A stretch of 64,000 bases of DNA, taken from contig JAIWNF010000001.1 in the NCBI GenBank assembly GCA_025093555.1, forward strand, positions 558,001-622,000, read 5' to 3'. Both the position numbers and the translations under genes were made by a program. This DNA is from Circinella umbellata (Eukaryota > Mucoromycota > Mucoromycetes > Mucorales > Lichtheimiaceae). Below the pieces are notes generated by a model that worked only from the letters and a program-made list of their open reading frames with translations, ran no database searches and was not told the origin of the DNA. Shown here in pieces: positions 25,263 through 38,874 of the stretch (positions are counted from its first letter, which is position 1; every line of letters starts with the position of its first letter).

Positions 25263-26226
25263 GTCAATGTTTTGCTACTTTAGCATTATTATCCTTTTAC
25301 TATTTGATTTACATTGTCTTCTACTCTATTGCTTCCTCTCTCTTTCGTTTTATTTGTATTTTTTGCTCTTTCAATGGCACACCTCTCTGATTTATTAATT
25401 ATACGTGTGACTATCATAATAAAAATTAATCTTCTTCTTCTTCTTCTTCTACTATTAAAAATACAATGGTCCTTAGATCAAATTTAAGATAACGCTCTAA
25501 ATTAGGAATTACCGATTAGGAAATCGATTAATCTACGCACGGTCATTCTATCACAGACCATTGTATTTACCATTGTTATAAGCGCTTCATCCTTCAAAAT
25601 CAGTTTCATATCAATTGTAGTTCAAATACTTTTTGTTTTTGGTTTGACAGTGATTAGTAATATAAGCATGTAGTTATCATTACATATGCTGCTATATTTT
25701 TGTGGGTGTATATATTAATTACGTAGAAATGCTCCACCATCATAATAGAGAGAATTAAATAAAGAGTAGTTTTTATTTATGGTCCCATTGACTTATTAGT
25801 GCCTTTTCAATTTTTTATTGTTTAAGACTATACGATCCTAAAATTTATATACAGTGGCGTATTTCGTTATAATTTGGAAACTCTATGTATCTCGAGCAAT
25901 GGGCCATGGTCTTGCTAAGATCAAGTTTTTTTTTTATTGATACTTTTTATATCCATTGGAAAAAAACAGGATTAAATTATAGAAATATAGAAATAACGAC
26001 ATAAATGACGTTGAACTCACTTCATATATGAATTGACGACTTTTTAACAGCAACAATTGAGACTGTATATTGAATAGAGATGGAAACAGCTAATCGATAA
26101 GATGCATTTATCAAATTGTGTTCCTGAATTTCATTCAACTCACTGTAGTATAACTAACTGTCATGTAATTCGGGTTGAAAAAACATTGCTGTTGCCAATA
26201 TCAAAAAATTGACATAGAGCACTTTT
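25263..26226. other. Intergenic, no gene seen
   Basis: AT-rich, with a CTT microsatellite near 25432-25450. No supportable coding sequence. Confidence 0.45.
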
Positions 26227-26408
26227 CCAGGTGAAGTAGGTCGCGTAATATATATTTCCAATGACAAAATTATTGTTAGTGATGATTCTATAAAAGGTGT
26301 AGCTGCCACCTATCCAGTTGAATTTTTACATAGCATTGCTACAAGTGGAGTACCATGACATGAATTACAATTCAAGATTAGGATGCCTATTTGTGGATCC
26401 AATTAAAT
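26227..26408 (+). pseudogene. PIF1/Helitron-type helicase remnant (+)
   Basis: Reading from 26227, the + strand gives PGEVGRVIYISNDKI, then TYPVEFLHSIATSGVP, then, after one in-frame TGA, HELQFKIRMPI. This is the conserved block of PIF1-like helicases found in Helitrons (Y.S.D..., YPVEFL.SL..SG.PPH.L.LK.G.PI). The stop falls at the second proline of PPH. Upstream and downstream sequence carries no more of the domain, so it is a short dead fragment. A second remnant in opposite orientation lies 0.5 kb downstream. Confidence 0.65.
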
Positions 26409-26929
26409 AAAAAAAATAAGCTGTGCTAGTATAGTAATTAGATGTCTTTGAGATTGGATGATAGAATTTTATTAAAATAAAAATAAAAACAAAAATATTT
26501 AATAGTATTAATTCTGCAACTTATAATTTACTACTGCACTAATAATACTAATAGTGGTGACACTTACGTACTTCAGTTTTATAATAAGCACTGTCTTTAA
26601 CAGATAAAAAAGATCAAAAGGGAGTGAGCTAGTATTCATTGATTAGAGAGTATAATATAATTTACTGACACAATACGTATTAACAAGTTGTTCAAGAAAT
26701 TTCTGGAATTTAACGAAAAAAGGAACATAATACATAAAAGTTAATAAAAGTAGGGTTAATCTTATCAAATTTTTAGAAAAATACGTAAGGGTTATTGTTG
26801 AAAGAAACATTACTACAATAGGTCTAGATAAATGGATTCAATGTGTAAGAAGTTATTTTAAAAATGAAGGAGAAGATGGAAGAGAAAAGCGAGAGAATAT
26901 TTCATTATAGGCGACATTTTTTGTAATAA

Positions 26930-27600
26930 ACCGATGAGCTTACCTATCCTAATCTTGCAGCCATTATAAACAAATTTCTGTAATCTGTTACGCGTGAAAA
27001 TGCACTGTATAACTAACTGATCATGCAAAAACATTTGATCAGGAACATAAACACCGACGTGTGTTAATGGTTGACCTTGCGATTGATTTATACCAAGACA
27101 GAAAGCAAGTTTGAGTGGGAATTATTCTCGAGATACTTCACATAGTAACCCAGAAGATTGTGAAGAGTTGATAAGTTTAATACGTGGTAGATGGACACAA
27201 TTGCCAGCATGAATTCCACTTGTAATTTTGGCCCGTATGAAGTGTGAATACAGGTTTATGGAAATTAATTTTGTTTCGTTACAAAGACCTTCTGCTGGTT
27301 TCAAGAATAACAGGCTGATTAAATTTTGGATGAAGTCAATGGAGTGGAAATCCTATTAAATTTAAACAAAATATAAAAAAAAAGTAGCTATGCTGAATAG
27401 ACAACATATAATATTTAATATAGCGGAAACGTAGAAATTAATTTGTAAATATTCGCATGAATTACGGACGCTGTCTTTTCTTTTTAACAGATATGTGTGG
27501 TTGCTACGTAAAATAGACATTGTGGTTAAAAACTCGGCAGAAATTTGATTGGTATATCCTTCAGTAGGATTTGTATCTACACTCCTAAAATCCACGACAA
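26930..27600 (-). pseudogene. PIF1/Helitron-type helicase C-terminal remnant (-)
   Basis: On the - strand, segments in family order are: FRSVDTNPTEG...AEFLTTMS (about 27595-27520), LHPKFNQPVIL (about 27335, another frame), KPAEGLCNETKL...GNCVHLPRIKL (27304-27170), then FPLKLAFCLGINQSQGQ.LTHVGVYVP (27110-27030). These match the C-terminal region of PIF1/Helitron helicases (PAEGLCNGTRL, FP..LAFA.TINKSQGQ, HVG.Y.P). Stops and frame changes separate them, so it is inactive. No replication-initiator domain or CTRR Helitron end was identified. Confidence 0.7.
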
Positions 27601-28733
27601 TTAACCCGAAAATCAGTCATTGACGGCACCATTAATAAAATCTACTATAGCAGTTCTTGCTTAAAATACTGCTTTTCAGCAAGATATTGTAGATTAACTA
27701 TTATGTTGCTATCCCTTTCCTTTTATATAACAACGTTGATGTAAGAACAAAATATAGTCCGAAGCTACGGAGTGAAACTTATTACGAAACCGATGTCCAA
27801 TGATGATACAGAATATCATAGTTAGGGAAAAGACTTTTTATTATGATGAAAAAACCACAAATATGGATATGGAGAGTCACATGTAATTGATTGATGCATA
27901 AAACTTAAAACTTAGCCAAAGGCAAGCATTGCCTTTCGATTGATGGTAAAATCACTACAATTTCCACAGTAGCGATAGGTTGCAACAAAAACCCTTTCCA
28001 CCGGCAACTTTTTATATTAATTTCCAGCAACCAATGTTAACGGAACCAAAAAATTGGTCACTTGCTGTAATAAAGACGCTCTTTTAAAAACAGGTACTCA
28101 CTCTGCATTAAGAAAAGGATAATCGCTAATTTTATTTTAACTCTTTTTACTATGATTATTATATAAAACCGCCAAGAGATTATTTTTTTGGGGGAGTCGG
28201 ATAGTTAAAGGGAGGAGGATATAAACAAGCTGCATGTTTAAGAATTACAAATAAACATTTGAAACCTTCATTAGAGATCAATTGCATACTAAGAGAAGAT
28301 TCGCTTAGGAAAGTGTTTTCAATACAAACACATGATTGGATGATCCATTTATACCATAATCAAATCAAACATAAATCGCATTGATTTATTAAACCTTCAA
28401 GCCACACTTCTTTTTCTTTTTCCCCCTTTTTTTTTATATTTTTTTCTTTATAAAACGAATCAATCAAAAAAAAAGTATGTGTAAAACAATTGACGGGTTC
28501 AAAAAGTGTCACTTTATTTTTTTGGTTTTTGTTGAGGGAAAGGAGGCAGAGGAGAGAGATGAAAAGGGCATAGGAATTTTACTCTTTTTGAATGAACCGA
28601 ATGTATTTCCGTTTTGCCCTCCTTGGACCTGCTCCTTTTTCTTTTTCCTTGGTTCTGTTTTGAGTTTTCTTTTCTTTTCTTTTCTCTCTATATTTTTTTA
28701 AATCGCGTTATTTTTTCTTCAATTATTAATAAA
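27601..28733. other. Intergenic; upstream region of the kinase gene
   Basis: No gene seen. About 28390-28730 is pyrimidine-rich (CTTTT runs) directly before the kinase start, a common core-promoter texture in these fungi. A short frame at 28477-28701 is low-complexity and rejected. Confidence 0.4.
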
Positions 28734-30895
28734 ATGCATCTTACAGTGAGTAGTGACGAAGAAATAACTCAACCTGCATCACCAAAACCAACCACTTCCA
28801 CTTCACGAACGAAAAGTCGACCTGGTTCTATTGTTGTTGAAACTTTATGTGCCAAGACTTCTGAAACCAAAGACGGACGTAAAATTAATAATTATCTTTT
28901 AAAACGAGAAATAGGTCGAGGTGCTTTTGGTACCGTTCATTTGGGTATTGATACCAATACAGGAACAGAATATGTAAGTAATTAAAATTTACAGAAAGAA
29001 GGTAGAAAAGAAATAAAGTTGGTAGTAGTTTTGGTTACTACTATGTTCTTTTTGTATCCTAGTTATAAACTGATAATGTCGATATAAACTTTACTTTATG
29101 TTGCTAGGCTATTAAAGAATTTAGTAAATCGCGCTTAAGACGAAAAGAACAATCAGCAATGTTACGACGACCTGGTCCAAGAGGACGTGGACGAGGGCGA
29201 ATCATGGGATTAGGTGTTGGTAGATCAGGCACACCAATGAAAAGTAATCCATTGGATCTTGTGAGAGGAGAAATGGCTATTTTAAAGAAATTGAATCATC
29301 CGAACATGGTCAAACTTTATGAAGTATTGGATGATCCAAGTGATGATTCTCTTTATATGGGTAAGTCAAGGGGAAATGGTATACGAAGTTGCGGAGGGAG
29401 AATATCGTTGAGTTTTTTCGAATAACAATAAAAATTATATTCGGTCATATGTATATGATATATATTTTTCTTTTCATATGATAGTATTTGAAATGGCTCA
29501 TAAAGGTGTATTGATGAGTATTGAAGCAGACAAGACAGCGACTCCTTATTCAAACGAAATGGCAAGACGCTTTTTTAGAGAAATCATATTGGGAATAGAA
29601 TATTGTAAGTTGTATCCATGGATGAAAAGTAAGAATTATAGATTTGAAGAATTAATCGATATAATTATTTGTAGTACATAATAATGAAATTGCTCATCGA
29701 GGTAAAATGTTTATACTTTTGATATGGTTGAAGGAGAAGGATGATACAAAAAAGGTCTTATCTTTTTTTTAAAAAAAAATTGTCGTTATTGTAGATATTA
29801 AACCGGATAATTTGCTTTTAACAAAGGATGGCGAATTAAAAATTGTTGATTTTGGTGTTTCCGAAATGTTTCACAAAGGCGACGATGGAATGAAAAAGTC
29901 TGCAGGAAGTCCGGCATTTATGGCACCTGAGTTATGTATTCCAAGTCATGGAGAAGTTTCTGGTAAAGCAGCAGATATTTGGTCAATGGGTATTACACTT
30001 TATTGTTTGATCTATGGACGACCTCCATTCATGAGTCATAATATTGTGGAATTAATGAGTATGATTAGTAATGATTCGTATGTATTATTAATATTGATAT
30101 TATTGGGGATAAGACGAAGTGAAAAAAAAGAAGAATAAACTAATGCTGAGGAAAAATTCATATAAAGCTGACAAGAAGTATTTTTTTTAGAATTGAATAT
30201 AAAGGTGATCTGGATTCTGATTTACTTGATCTATTACAACGATTACTTGAAAAAAATCCAGAGGAGCGGATAACAATGCCTGAAATCAGGGTGAGGAAAA
30301 ATAAAAATGAGGACAAATGTTTTTCCGGTGCAATTATAAAAAAAAAGACAGAAATTAATCTAAAGTACTCAACATCATGTGATAATATTTATTTTAAGGT
30401 ACATCCATGGGTAACCAAACATGGTGAAGATCCAATGATCTCAGAAGAAGAAAATTGTCAAATGGTTGTTACTGAAGTTACTGAAGAAGAAATCAATAAT
30501 GCTATTTCTAGTATTGCTAGTATATTCACAGTGGTAAATATTTTTAATATGGTTTAGTGTGATTTTTATATAAATACATTTATATTCATATATATTGATA
30601 TGTGTGTCACTATATCATATGCTTTTCTTTTTTTTTTTTTATAAAGATGAAAGCTGTAAGCAAATTTAAACGTCACTCAAGATCTTTATCACAACATTCA
30701 TTGAATAAGATGATGGATGAAGTACACAAAGCAGATAATCTTAAACAATTATCCAATATCACGACCAGTTCCCCTACTAGTGAAAAACGATTAAAATCAT
30801 CAACAAGTAATTCTACAGCAAGTGATAAAGATGATAATGATGTTGAAAAGTTAAAAGAATGTACTGAAGCATTAAATATCACCTGTCCTGAATAA
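28734..30895 (+). CDS. CaMKK/Ssp1/Sak1-type serine/threonine protein kinase
   Basis: Eight exons (28734-28973, 29108-29360, 29485-29604, 29675-29701, 29795-30077, 30191-30290, 30399-30533, 30647-30895) give 468 residues in frame. The kinase domain shows IGRGAFGTVHLG (60-71), AIK (Lys83), HRDIKPDN (from about 212), DFG (about 232) and SPAFMAPE. An Arg/Gly/Pro-rich insert at about 96-123 (RRPGPRGRGRGR) sits between subdomains II and III, the hallmark of CaMKK-type kinases. After the domain, HPWVTKHGEDP...EEENC and TEEEI.NA match the CaMKK C-terminal segment. In fungi such kinases activate Snf1/AMPK and act in calcium or stress signalling. The activation loop reads GSP where animal CaMKK has GTP-A. 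Exon 4 is only 27 bases. The C-terminal tail is Ser-rich and poorly conserved. Which of the fungal paralogues (Ssp1, Sak1/Tos3/Elm1) it matches is not decided. Confidence 0.9.
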
Positions 30896-31301
30896 TAAAC
30901 AACTTGAATATTTTTTTTTCTTGTCGAAACGCAATTTATTTCTTATACTGTCACATGTAATTTAGAACTTGAAAATGTATTAACAACTTGATTAAAATAG
31001 TATTTAGTATAAAACAAATGGCTTTGCAGTTGAGTAAAAATGTTATGTACAAAGTATAGTTGGGATGAATGGAATAATAATAGTTATTGTACCAAAAAGT
31101 GACGATTCTAATTAGTGTCAGCGTGTGTATTAATATACATATCATTTTTTTAATAACTGTAACACCATTCCAAAATGCAATCTAACTTATTTCTTCCTTT
31201 ACTTCAGCCTCAATTAATATACTTGACCCCCTTCTTTTTTCCCCAAACGAATAAAGTCTCCTATTTTTTTTTTCGCCTGCAAAATAAAAGTTTAAAAAGT
31301 T
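30896..31301. other. Intergenic between kinase and Iml2-like genes
   Basis: About 400 bases, same-strand spacing. Pyrimidine-rich tracts (31190-31280) precede the next start codon. Nothing else recognised. Confidence 0.4.
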
Positions 31302-34300
31302 ATGCCTCAGGCAGCTTCCAAGACGAAAAATACAGAAACCAGAAAGACAGCTTGGCGTGGAATATCTATTAAACAAAAATCACCAAGTCGACCTAATTCT
31401 ACTGGTACTTCTCGAAAATCATTTGGTAGTATTTCGTCATCGGATTCACAACAACTTTTCGATGACAAGTCTTCAGGACGCGACACGATTGACAGCTTAC
31501 CACCGAAATTAGAAAGTGTCAAAGAATATTCAACACCATTGCCTACATCGCATAGTAATAAAACAACACGATCGCGTGCTTCTTCAACAACAAGTGAATC
31601 ACTATTTCAAGATGCTACTGATGGTTTTATGCAACAACAAAATAATATGAACCAGAGTATCGCGGGTGTCCAAAACAATAGTTATCAAGAAGAAGAAGAC
31701 GATGATGAAGATGATGCCTTTTATTATAGCAGTTATTTTTTGGCGGATACTCAAAAAGCATCAAAATTAAAAAAAGTATCAACAGCTTCGCCGTCGTTGC
31801 TACCTCAACAAGGAAAACATCGTATTACATCATTGACATATGGTGGACCCTCTTTGTTACCTGAACCCCATATGGATAAAGAACCAATAATAAAATCAGC
31901 ATCACTTGAAAACCTTCAGAAACAAAGAAAAACAACAGCAGTAGCGTTGGATAATAATATTAATAAACCAATGCGCCCGGATAAAAAGGAACGAAATAAT
32001 ATAACTGATATATATGATAATGTAATAACTTCAGAAATAGCTGATACGGTAGCAGCTGTAAGCACACCAAGTTCTACATCTATTGTTGATGGACCAGTTG
32101 ACCTGGCAACAATGACGACAAAGACAACAACATCGGCAGCAAGCACTCCCACACCCAAACGTCAAAGTAGTTTACCATCGAAAAAAGAGATTATACCAAT
32201 AATACCACCAATCGATTTAGAAGATAGTCTTTTTATTGGAGATGCATCAACATCGCCGACATCAACCCAAATATTATCAAAAAAACATTCAAAAAAATCC
32301 GATACAAAATATCGTAGTAGGAGTGATAGTATTGATATTCATCGACATCAGGAGAATGATTCATCACCACCACCACCATTACCAACAGCTCCTATACCTC
32401 CTATTAGTGATACATCATTATTAACAGATCCCCTATCTGAAACACGTGTTCATGAAAAATATATTGATAAAGCTCCAAAAGACCCATTACCACCTATTCC
32501 GCTTTCTCCTCCATCGCCTTCTACTTTTTCTGTTGTTACAACTACAACTAATACCGATATCAATACAGCACCAAATCATAATAATATGACAAGCAAAGAA
32601 GAGCAAGTTCAGACACTTGATTTACAAAAAGACAGCACTAACAACGATAAAGATAGTGAAGACGGACATTATAACCATCCTATTATTAATAAAGATAGTA
32701 TACCAACGACCGAAATAATTCCGGATCAACATAGACAACATCAAAAACCTGCTCTTGTTTCAACTACTTCAATAGTATCAAACCACGATCCATCATTCGT
32801 TGTTGTAGAAGAAGATATAAACCAACGACGAGATTCACTATCAACCACTTCAGTTTCTACGGTAGATAGTGATGATAGGATCAAATTTTCAGAAGATAGA
32901 CAAAGTCATAGTCGGTATGATTTTCTTCCAATGGCAGTTGAAGAAGATCCAACTGATTTGGATATGCTCAAGGATAATGAAATTACAATACAATCAGTAG
33001 ATGTACGAAATATTCATTCAAATAAATTAAGCCCACGCGATCAAGAAGAAGCCGGTAACAAACTTTTTCAATATTTTCTTTATTTTTTATTTTTTATTTT
33101 TTTTCACCAAGAAAAAAAACAGTAAAGTCCTAGCATAATAGAGTAATGGTGAGACAATGAAATTTATATTTTTTGTTTTTCTATTTTATAGATGAACATG
33201 TTAGAGAAGGTATGCGCCTTGTATTTAATAATAAATTTATGAGAGCAAAAGCAGTATTCCAACCACATGCTTCAACGTAAGTTGGTTTTTTTTGTGTGTG
33301 TGAGTAAGCATTATTATTTATTGTCTGTTTAAAAATTAATTAAGTATTTTATGCACATATATAGTGATCCCCTTTATGGTGTTGGATTAGGTGTAATTGC
33401 TACAATTAAAGGTATGCGTTAAATTATTTATTGTGAATATTATATATGTTTTTTTTTGGTACGATTATACAGTGTTGACCAGTTACTGTTAAATCTTTTT
33501 ACTTATAAATAACACCTAGCTATGATGGTAAGACATTTTTTTTTAAAAAAAAAAATCGTTCATTATTTCATAATATTAAAGACGATGACGATGTTAAACT
33601 CATCCTCTTACTTTTTATTTTAATTTATTATTATTAATTATAGACTCAAGATGAAATGGATATGGATAAGGCAATCAATACACTTGCATCAACGTATACC
33701 ATTGCCAAAGCACAAATTGATGGTGCTTCAATCAAACGATCATTGAAAGATTCGCTATCACAATATTTCTCAACATTTATGGTGAATAATAGTAGCGAAT
33801 TAGCATCTCCAGCTCCTGTTATCACAACTTCAACGACTACTTCATCAGGAGCGACAAATGGATCTATATTTTTATCAAATGGTGTATTACGTGCTCATGT
33901 TATTAAAGCAGAATCATCTTTGTTTATGGCCATATTACAATTAAGTCGAGAAAATGTTGTTGATTATTTAAAATGCGGACTCAATTTACGTCGTGGTACG
34001 TGAAAAAAAAAATTCATGCAATCAAAGTTTGTTTAGTGAAACTTTTAGTCGAGTTATTGATATTATAATCATTTTCTAGCACATAAAAGCTATACTATTG
34101 TTTGGCAGGAATACAAACGAATGGGTCAAGAGCATACAAAACGAATGGATAGAGATACTGTATCTGGCGTACAATTCGGGTAATTATATGTTGGAGTCAG
34201 GAGAGAGGCAGAAAAAGAGATGGACGTATTATTGACTAGTATTAATTTATTTATTATTTTACTTTAGTATTGGAGCTATTAATCTACTTATATCTGCATT

Positions 34301-35935
34301 ACCACCCAAGATTTTAAAAATATTTTCATCTTTTGGGTTTACAAGTGACAAAGAGTTGGGTCTAGTCTTGTTAAAATTATGTCTTGAAGGCAAAGGCATT
34401 CGATCACCGCTTGCTGCAATAATGTAAAGTATAAATCCTTAATGATCCCCACATTTTTTTTTTTTTGCAAGATGATGTTAGTAAAGTAATTGGCGTAGTC
34501 CAATATACTAACAAAATTATTTTATTTTTTATTTTAGGCTATTATCATACTATTCCATACTTTCATCACTTGTACCACAATTGTACAGTAAAGAATTATC
34601 AGGTCCTGCTGTAGAATGTTTATTAGAAGCACAAAAAAGTTATCCAAGTTCATGTTTCTTTTTATACTTTGCCGCCAAAATTGCACGTATTGCGGGTAAT
34701 TTACCTTTATCCCTGCAATCTTTTTCATTTGCTATGGATGCCAGTCGAAGTGAAATGATGGAAGTGGCAATGCGAAACGTTACACTATACGAAACAGGAT
34801 GGAATCATGCATTACAACTGGATTGGGAAAGTGCTGCAAAATGTTTTGAAGATTTAGCAAAGTATAAATATAGTCCCGCTTTTTGTATGTATGTTGTAGG
34901 TGCTTGTCGTGAAATGCTCGGACAGCGAACTCAAGGAATACTTGCATTTGCAGAGGTTCCACAACATATGAAAAAGGAGCAAAAACACCAGCAACAAGAG
35001 CAACATCAACAGTCGTATTCATCATCATCATACATTGAATCATATGTTTATAAAAAAATAGAACATTTTCAAAAGAGTGGATATCAGGTAAAAATAAATA
35101 AATAGTTGAATTGTATGATGCAAGGCATATTCACCTTCAGATAAGTAATTGATGTTAATACATTATTATAATTACTATTATTGTAAAGGATATGGATTTC
35201 AATTTACCTATGCTTGAGCTATTATGTATCTGGAATATATTTGAGCAAATGGATCATGGGGCATTGGAACATTGTCTTGAAATAGTCAATTCAGCATTGA
35301 ATCGTATCCATGAACGAGAAAAGCGGGAACTCAGCATCCGAACTCAGGAATTGGCTCCTTCAGCACCTCCGCCTGATTATTATCATTATCGCGCTCTTAT
35401 CCTTCTAATCAAAGCATCGGTGTTGAATGCCTTGCAGCGATATGGAGATAGTATCCCACATTTAAACTGGATTATGGACAATAAGGACGATTTAACATCA
35501 GATACTGCAGCTTGGATTATTCCATTTGCATATTGGGGTAAGTGAATATATTTTTTTTTAAAAAAACAAACAGTAAGAACAGTAATAGCTTTTTGTTTTC
35601 TATACAAAGTAATTTTTTTAATATATTTGTGATGTTTTTTCTCTTTCACTCTCTTTTCAAAACATAATTATGGTATACGTATCTTGTACATATTAGAGGC
35701 AGGAGTTACTAGTTGGGGTTTACACAATTACGTAAAAAGTCGAAAATTATGGCAACAAGGACTAGCATGCTCAAAATATGATTTTGAATATAGAATGGCA
35801 ATTCGATTTAATTTAGCGTTAGCTAAATGTAATGATATTGGAATTGCACCGCTCGAAAAGTCAACCACCGAGAAGATTTTAGGCATGCACGCACAGAAAC
35901 GAGCAATGTCTGTTCAACATCCTACTACGACATAA
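31302..35935 (+). CDS. Iml2/TTC39-family TPR-like protein with long disordered N terminus
   Basis: Ten exons (31302-33054, 33192-33276, 33365-33411, 33520-33527, 33644-33995, 34080-34179, 34268-34423, 34538-35087, 35189-35537, 35697-35935) join in frame to 1212 residues. Residues 1-584 are low-complexity, Ser/Thr/Asp-rich with Pro stretches. From exon 2 on the protein follows the Iml2/TTC39 (DUF3808) order: GMRLVFNNKFMRAKAVF, DPLYGVGLG, then AMMT, SYTIVWQEYKRM, LLISALPPKILKIFSSFGF, and TPR-like helices in exons 8-10. In yeast Iml2 is a mitochondria/lipid-droplet-associated factor for inclusion-body clearance; TTC39 proteins in animals are linked to lipid metabolism. Exon 4 is only 8 bases. 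The N-terminal extension is much longer than in yeast Iml2, and could be a separate domain I do not recognise. Confidence 0.85.
33520..33527 (+). other. 8-nt microexon of the Iml2-like gene
   Basis: CTATGATG lies between acceptor CACCTAG and donor GTAAGA. It supplies the last two bases of an Ala codon plus Met-Met, giving AMMT across the flanking exons. TTC39/Iml2 proteins have a similar A-x-MTF stretch here. Skipping it would shift the frame of everything downstream. Confidence 0.7.
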
Positions 35936-38874
35936 ACATCGTATTTTTTTTCCCTCTTATAACTTGTCATTTAACAATAACTGTGTATTATTACTGTTTT
36001 TACATCTGTATAATTGGTATTTATTTATTATATATTAAAATAAAGTAGAACTAGTACGTATTATGCTGTCATTGTCGCAAGTAGGGTATCAGTTTATTAT
36101 AAAACAGAGTATCGTACGTCTGTTTTTCAAAAAATAAATAGAACTGATACAAATATAAGGTTCATATGCAAATCTCGCTTTTTTTTTTCGAGGTTTGGGC
36201 GGGTGCACGTTGATAATCAAACATGCAGGTTATAGATCTACCTTAAACCCACCCACGCCAACATTTTTTTAAACATACTTCGCTTCACTTTAAATTCGCT
36301 TCTTAATTCCTATTTGGTGTAAAGCCCGCACCCTACGCATCTAAAAATAATTTGAAAGTCTATTTGTGTATGTGTGTTGTGAATAATTGAATAGTTAGCT
36401 GCTTAGAAGCTTATACAATACATTGACTCCGTATATATATTGTAAATCACGAATGATCAACCAACATCTATATTAAGTATAGAATCAACTTTTATTGCAT
36501 TGCGTCCTTGCGGCGATTTTGATCAATTTTATCATCTTTTCTTTTTACTTTTACTTGTTAGATTTAATTACAGAAAATTAGTCGATAAAACGGAGTAAAA
36601 CCACTCAAATTGTATACTGTAATCACGGGGTAACGTTTGAAAGAAAAAAAGTAGTAAGAGTCTGAGTATGTAAAGCTTTATACAAACACATTCGACTAGA
36701 TACAAAACGCCATGATGCGTGCTAACATATTGCTAATATAAACCATGTTTAATTTTGTACTTCTTTTTTGTTTTTGTTTATTGAACCTTTTTGGCAAACT
36801 TACCTAAACTACTCAACATCCCTTATATGTAAGTTATATATTCATTACATCATTTGATAGCATTCACCGACAAAACCTAGATATAAAATATCGAGATTCT
36901 ATTATTCTCCATTTGTCACCTTACGGAATGTTCAATGAGATTCTAAAGGGGCCATTATCTGTAACCGAAAACTACATTGCAATATGTCGTGAGCCCGTCT
37001 AATGATGGTGCTATCTTGTTAGACAGTGATATGTGCTTCTTTATTTGTTACACTGGTTCCTATTATAATATAATTATTTGTGAGGCTGATATGTCATTGA
37101 AAATATAAACAAAGTATTTATGATTAGCATATGAATACGAAATATTTCGCCCACCCTTTCCTCCGCAAAAAAAAAAAATGGAGAATATTATGGGGTGGCA
37201 TCGCATTATGTTTATTATTGTCAGCCATATAGTATCATTTATAAAATCCATAAGAAATATTTCAATTGTTATTAAATAGCGTACCATAATATTGTAAGAA
37301 AAATGGTGCTTATGTGGCTAATCAATGATAATTCTTTTTTTTTAACATCAAGGTAACGCCATTCAGATAAGAAGGCTTTTTTTTTCTTTTTCTGGAGAAA
37401 AAACTGAACCTTATACTTTACAAATATGTACCATTAAAATGTTTTCAAAAAACTAACGTTACAAGGCTAGATACTACATTATATTCTTTTTTTTCTTTTC
37501 AGAAAGAAAAACAAAACAAAACAAGCAGTAATATTTTAATCTGTTATTTAAAATAGTTGAAACCGTCTTCAAAAATTTTTAACCCGTCCATAATATATAA
37601 AGAGGAGAAAGAACCTTATCGATTGACTTGAAGGGTTTTTGTCGCACCATTAAAAAAATGCATAAGAAATAGGGAGTAACAATTTTTTTTTTGTGTTTTG
37701 GCGTATAACCTTACGCAATAAAAAAAAATGAGCGCGGGCGGACTGTGCTGCCCATCCACATAGTTATAAACATTAATATGTATATACTCATATTAATGGG
37801 GCGGGCAAAAAGGAAGAGAGTAAAAAAGAGTAAGGTCGGTCTCCTAATTATTAATAAACTAGTACATCGAGTATTACTTATATTAGATATTACATGTTTA
37901 CTTGGAAAGGTTTATTAGTATTTTTTCAGCATAATAAATTTCATGCATGCTTACACATTTTGGGAGATTCATTCGGAGCTCATTAAAACTTCTTCTTTAC
38001 TCTGCTAAATTCGACATAAGAATGATTTATGAATATGCATAAACTCTTTGAGATGCAGCAAAAACGATAGTTTTTCTGTGCTCCGTTCTTTGTTTCTTTT
38101 TTTGTTTACCATTTGGTTTCACTTTAAGGGATAAAAAAGGGACCAAACTCTCCTTGTTTACCCCCTTAATAACTATCTTATACAGAGGTGATATCAATCA
38201 AAAGGATAATAGAGGCGAAAGTAAAGAAAATGCTACACTAGCTACAAAAAAAAGTAGGCAGGGATAGATACATATTATAACAAAAAAAAACACATACGCT
38301 CTCACGATGCTAAGATAAACAACACTCATTCCGCGTATACAATATAATAATAATATTGTAATACGTAACCTTTAGTTCTACCTCAAATTTCCCACCATTT
38401 GCTGTATCATTCTTTCAATATTAATTAATGAAATCTTAAAAATTATAGATAGTGATGAAAAATATGAAAAAAAAGCTTGTTTTTAATAGTATGCATAACC
38501 TATTCATTTTTTTTTCTTTCGGGTCTATAGAGAAAGAAGGGAAGAAACTGCGAGATGATGCATAATACTTTCTCTCTCTCAACCCCTTTTCTCCACTCTC
38601 ATCGCCCGATCGAAGTATATGATCTCATTATGTCAATTAAAGATAAAAAAAAAACACAATCTAGTATATATATAAAAGCGAATATCATGAGTTTATTAAT
38701 ATATTCCCCAGGTTCTGTTCCCCTTTCTTGTTTTTTATCCGCTTTAGGATTTCGTACACCTTTCTTTCCTCAACGAGATTATAAAAATTAAACATACAAA
38801 ATCGTTTTCTTTTTGTCTTGTTCTTTATATATATATTTTTATAACTGTACAAAAAGCGATATTATATTATTATA
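35936..38874. other. Intergenic, no gene seen
   Basis: About 2.9 kb of AT-rich sequence. A perfect small palindrome (CATTAATATG ... CATATTAATG) lies at about 37771-37798. A frame at 38555-38791 in front of the next gene is low-complexity and rejected. TATATATA tracts near 38827-38840 precede the DPBB gene's ATG and could serve as its core promoter. Confidence 0.45.

Noticed and set aside
28477..28701. 74-codon open frame before the kinase
   Set aside because: Phe-rich product of a pyrimidine tract in the promoter region; the kinase starts at 28734 in a different context.
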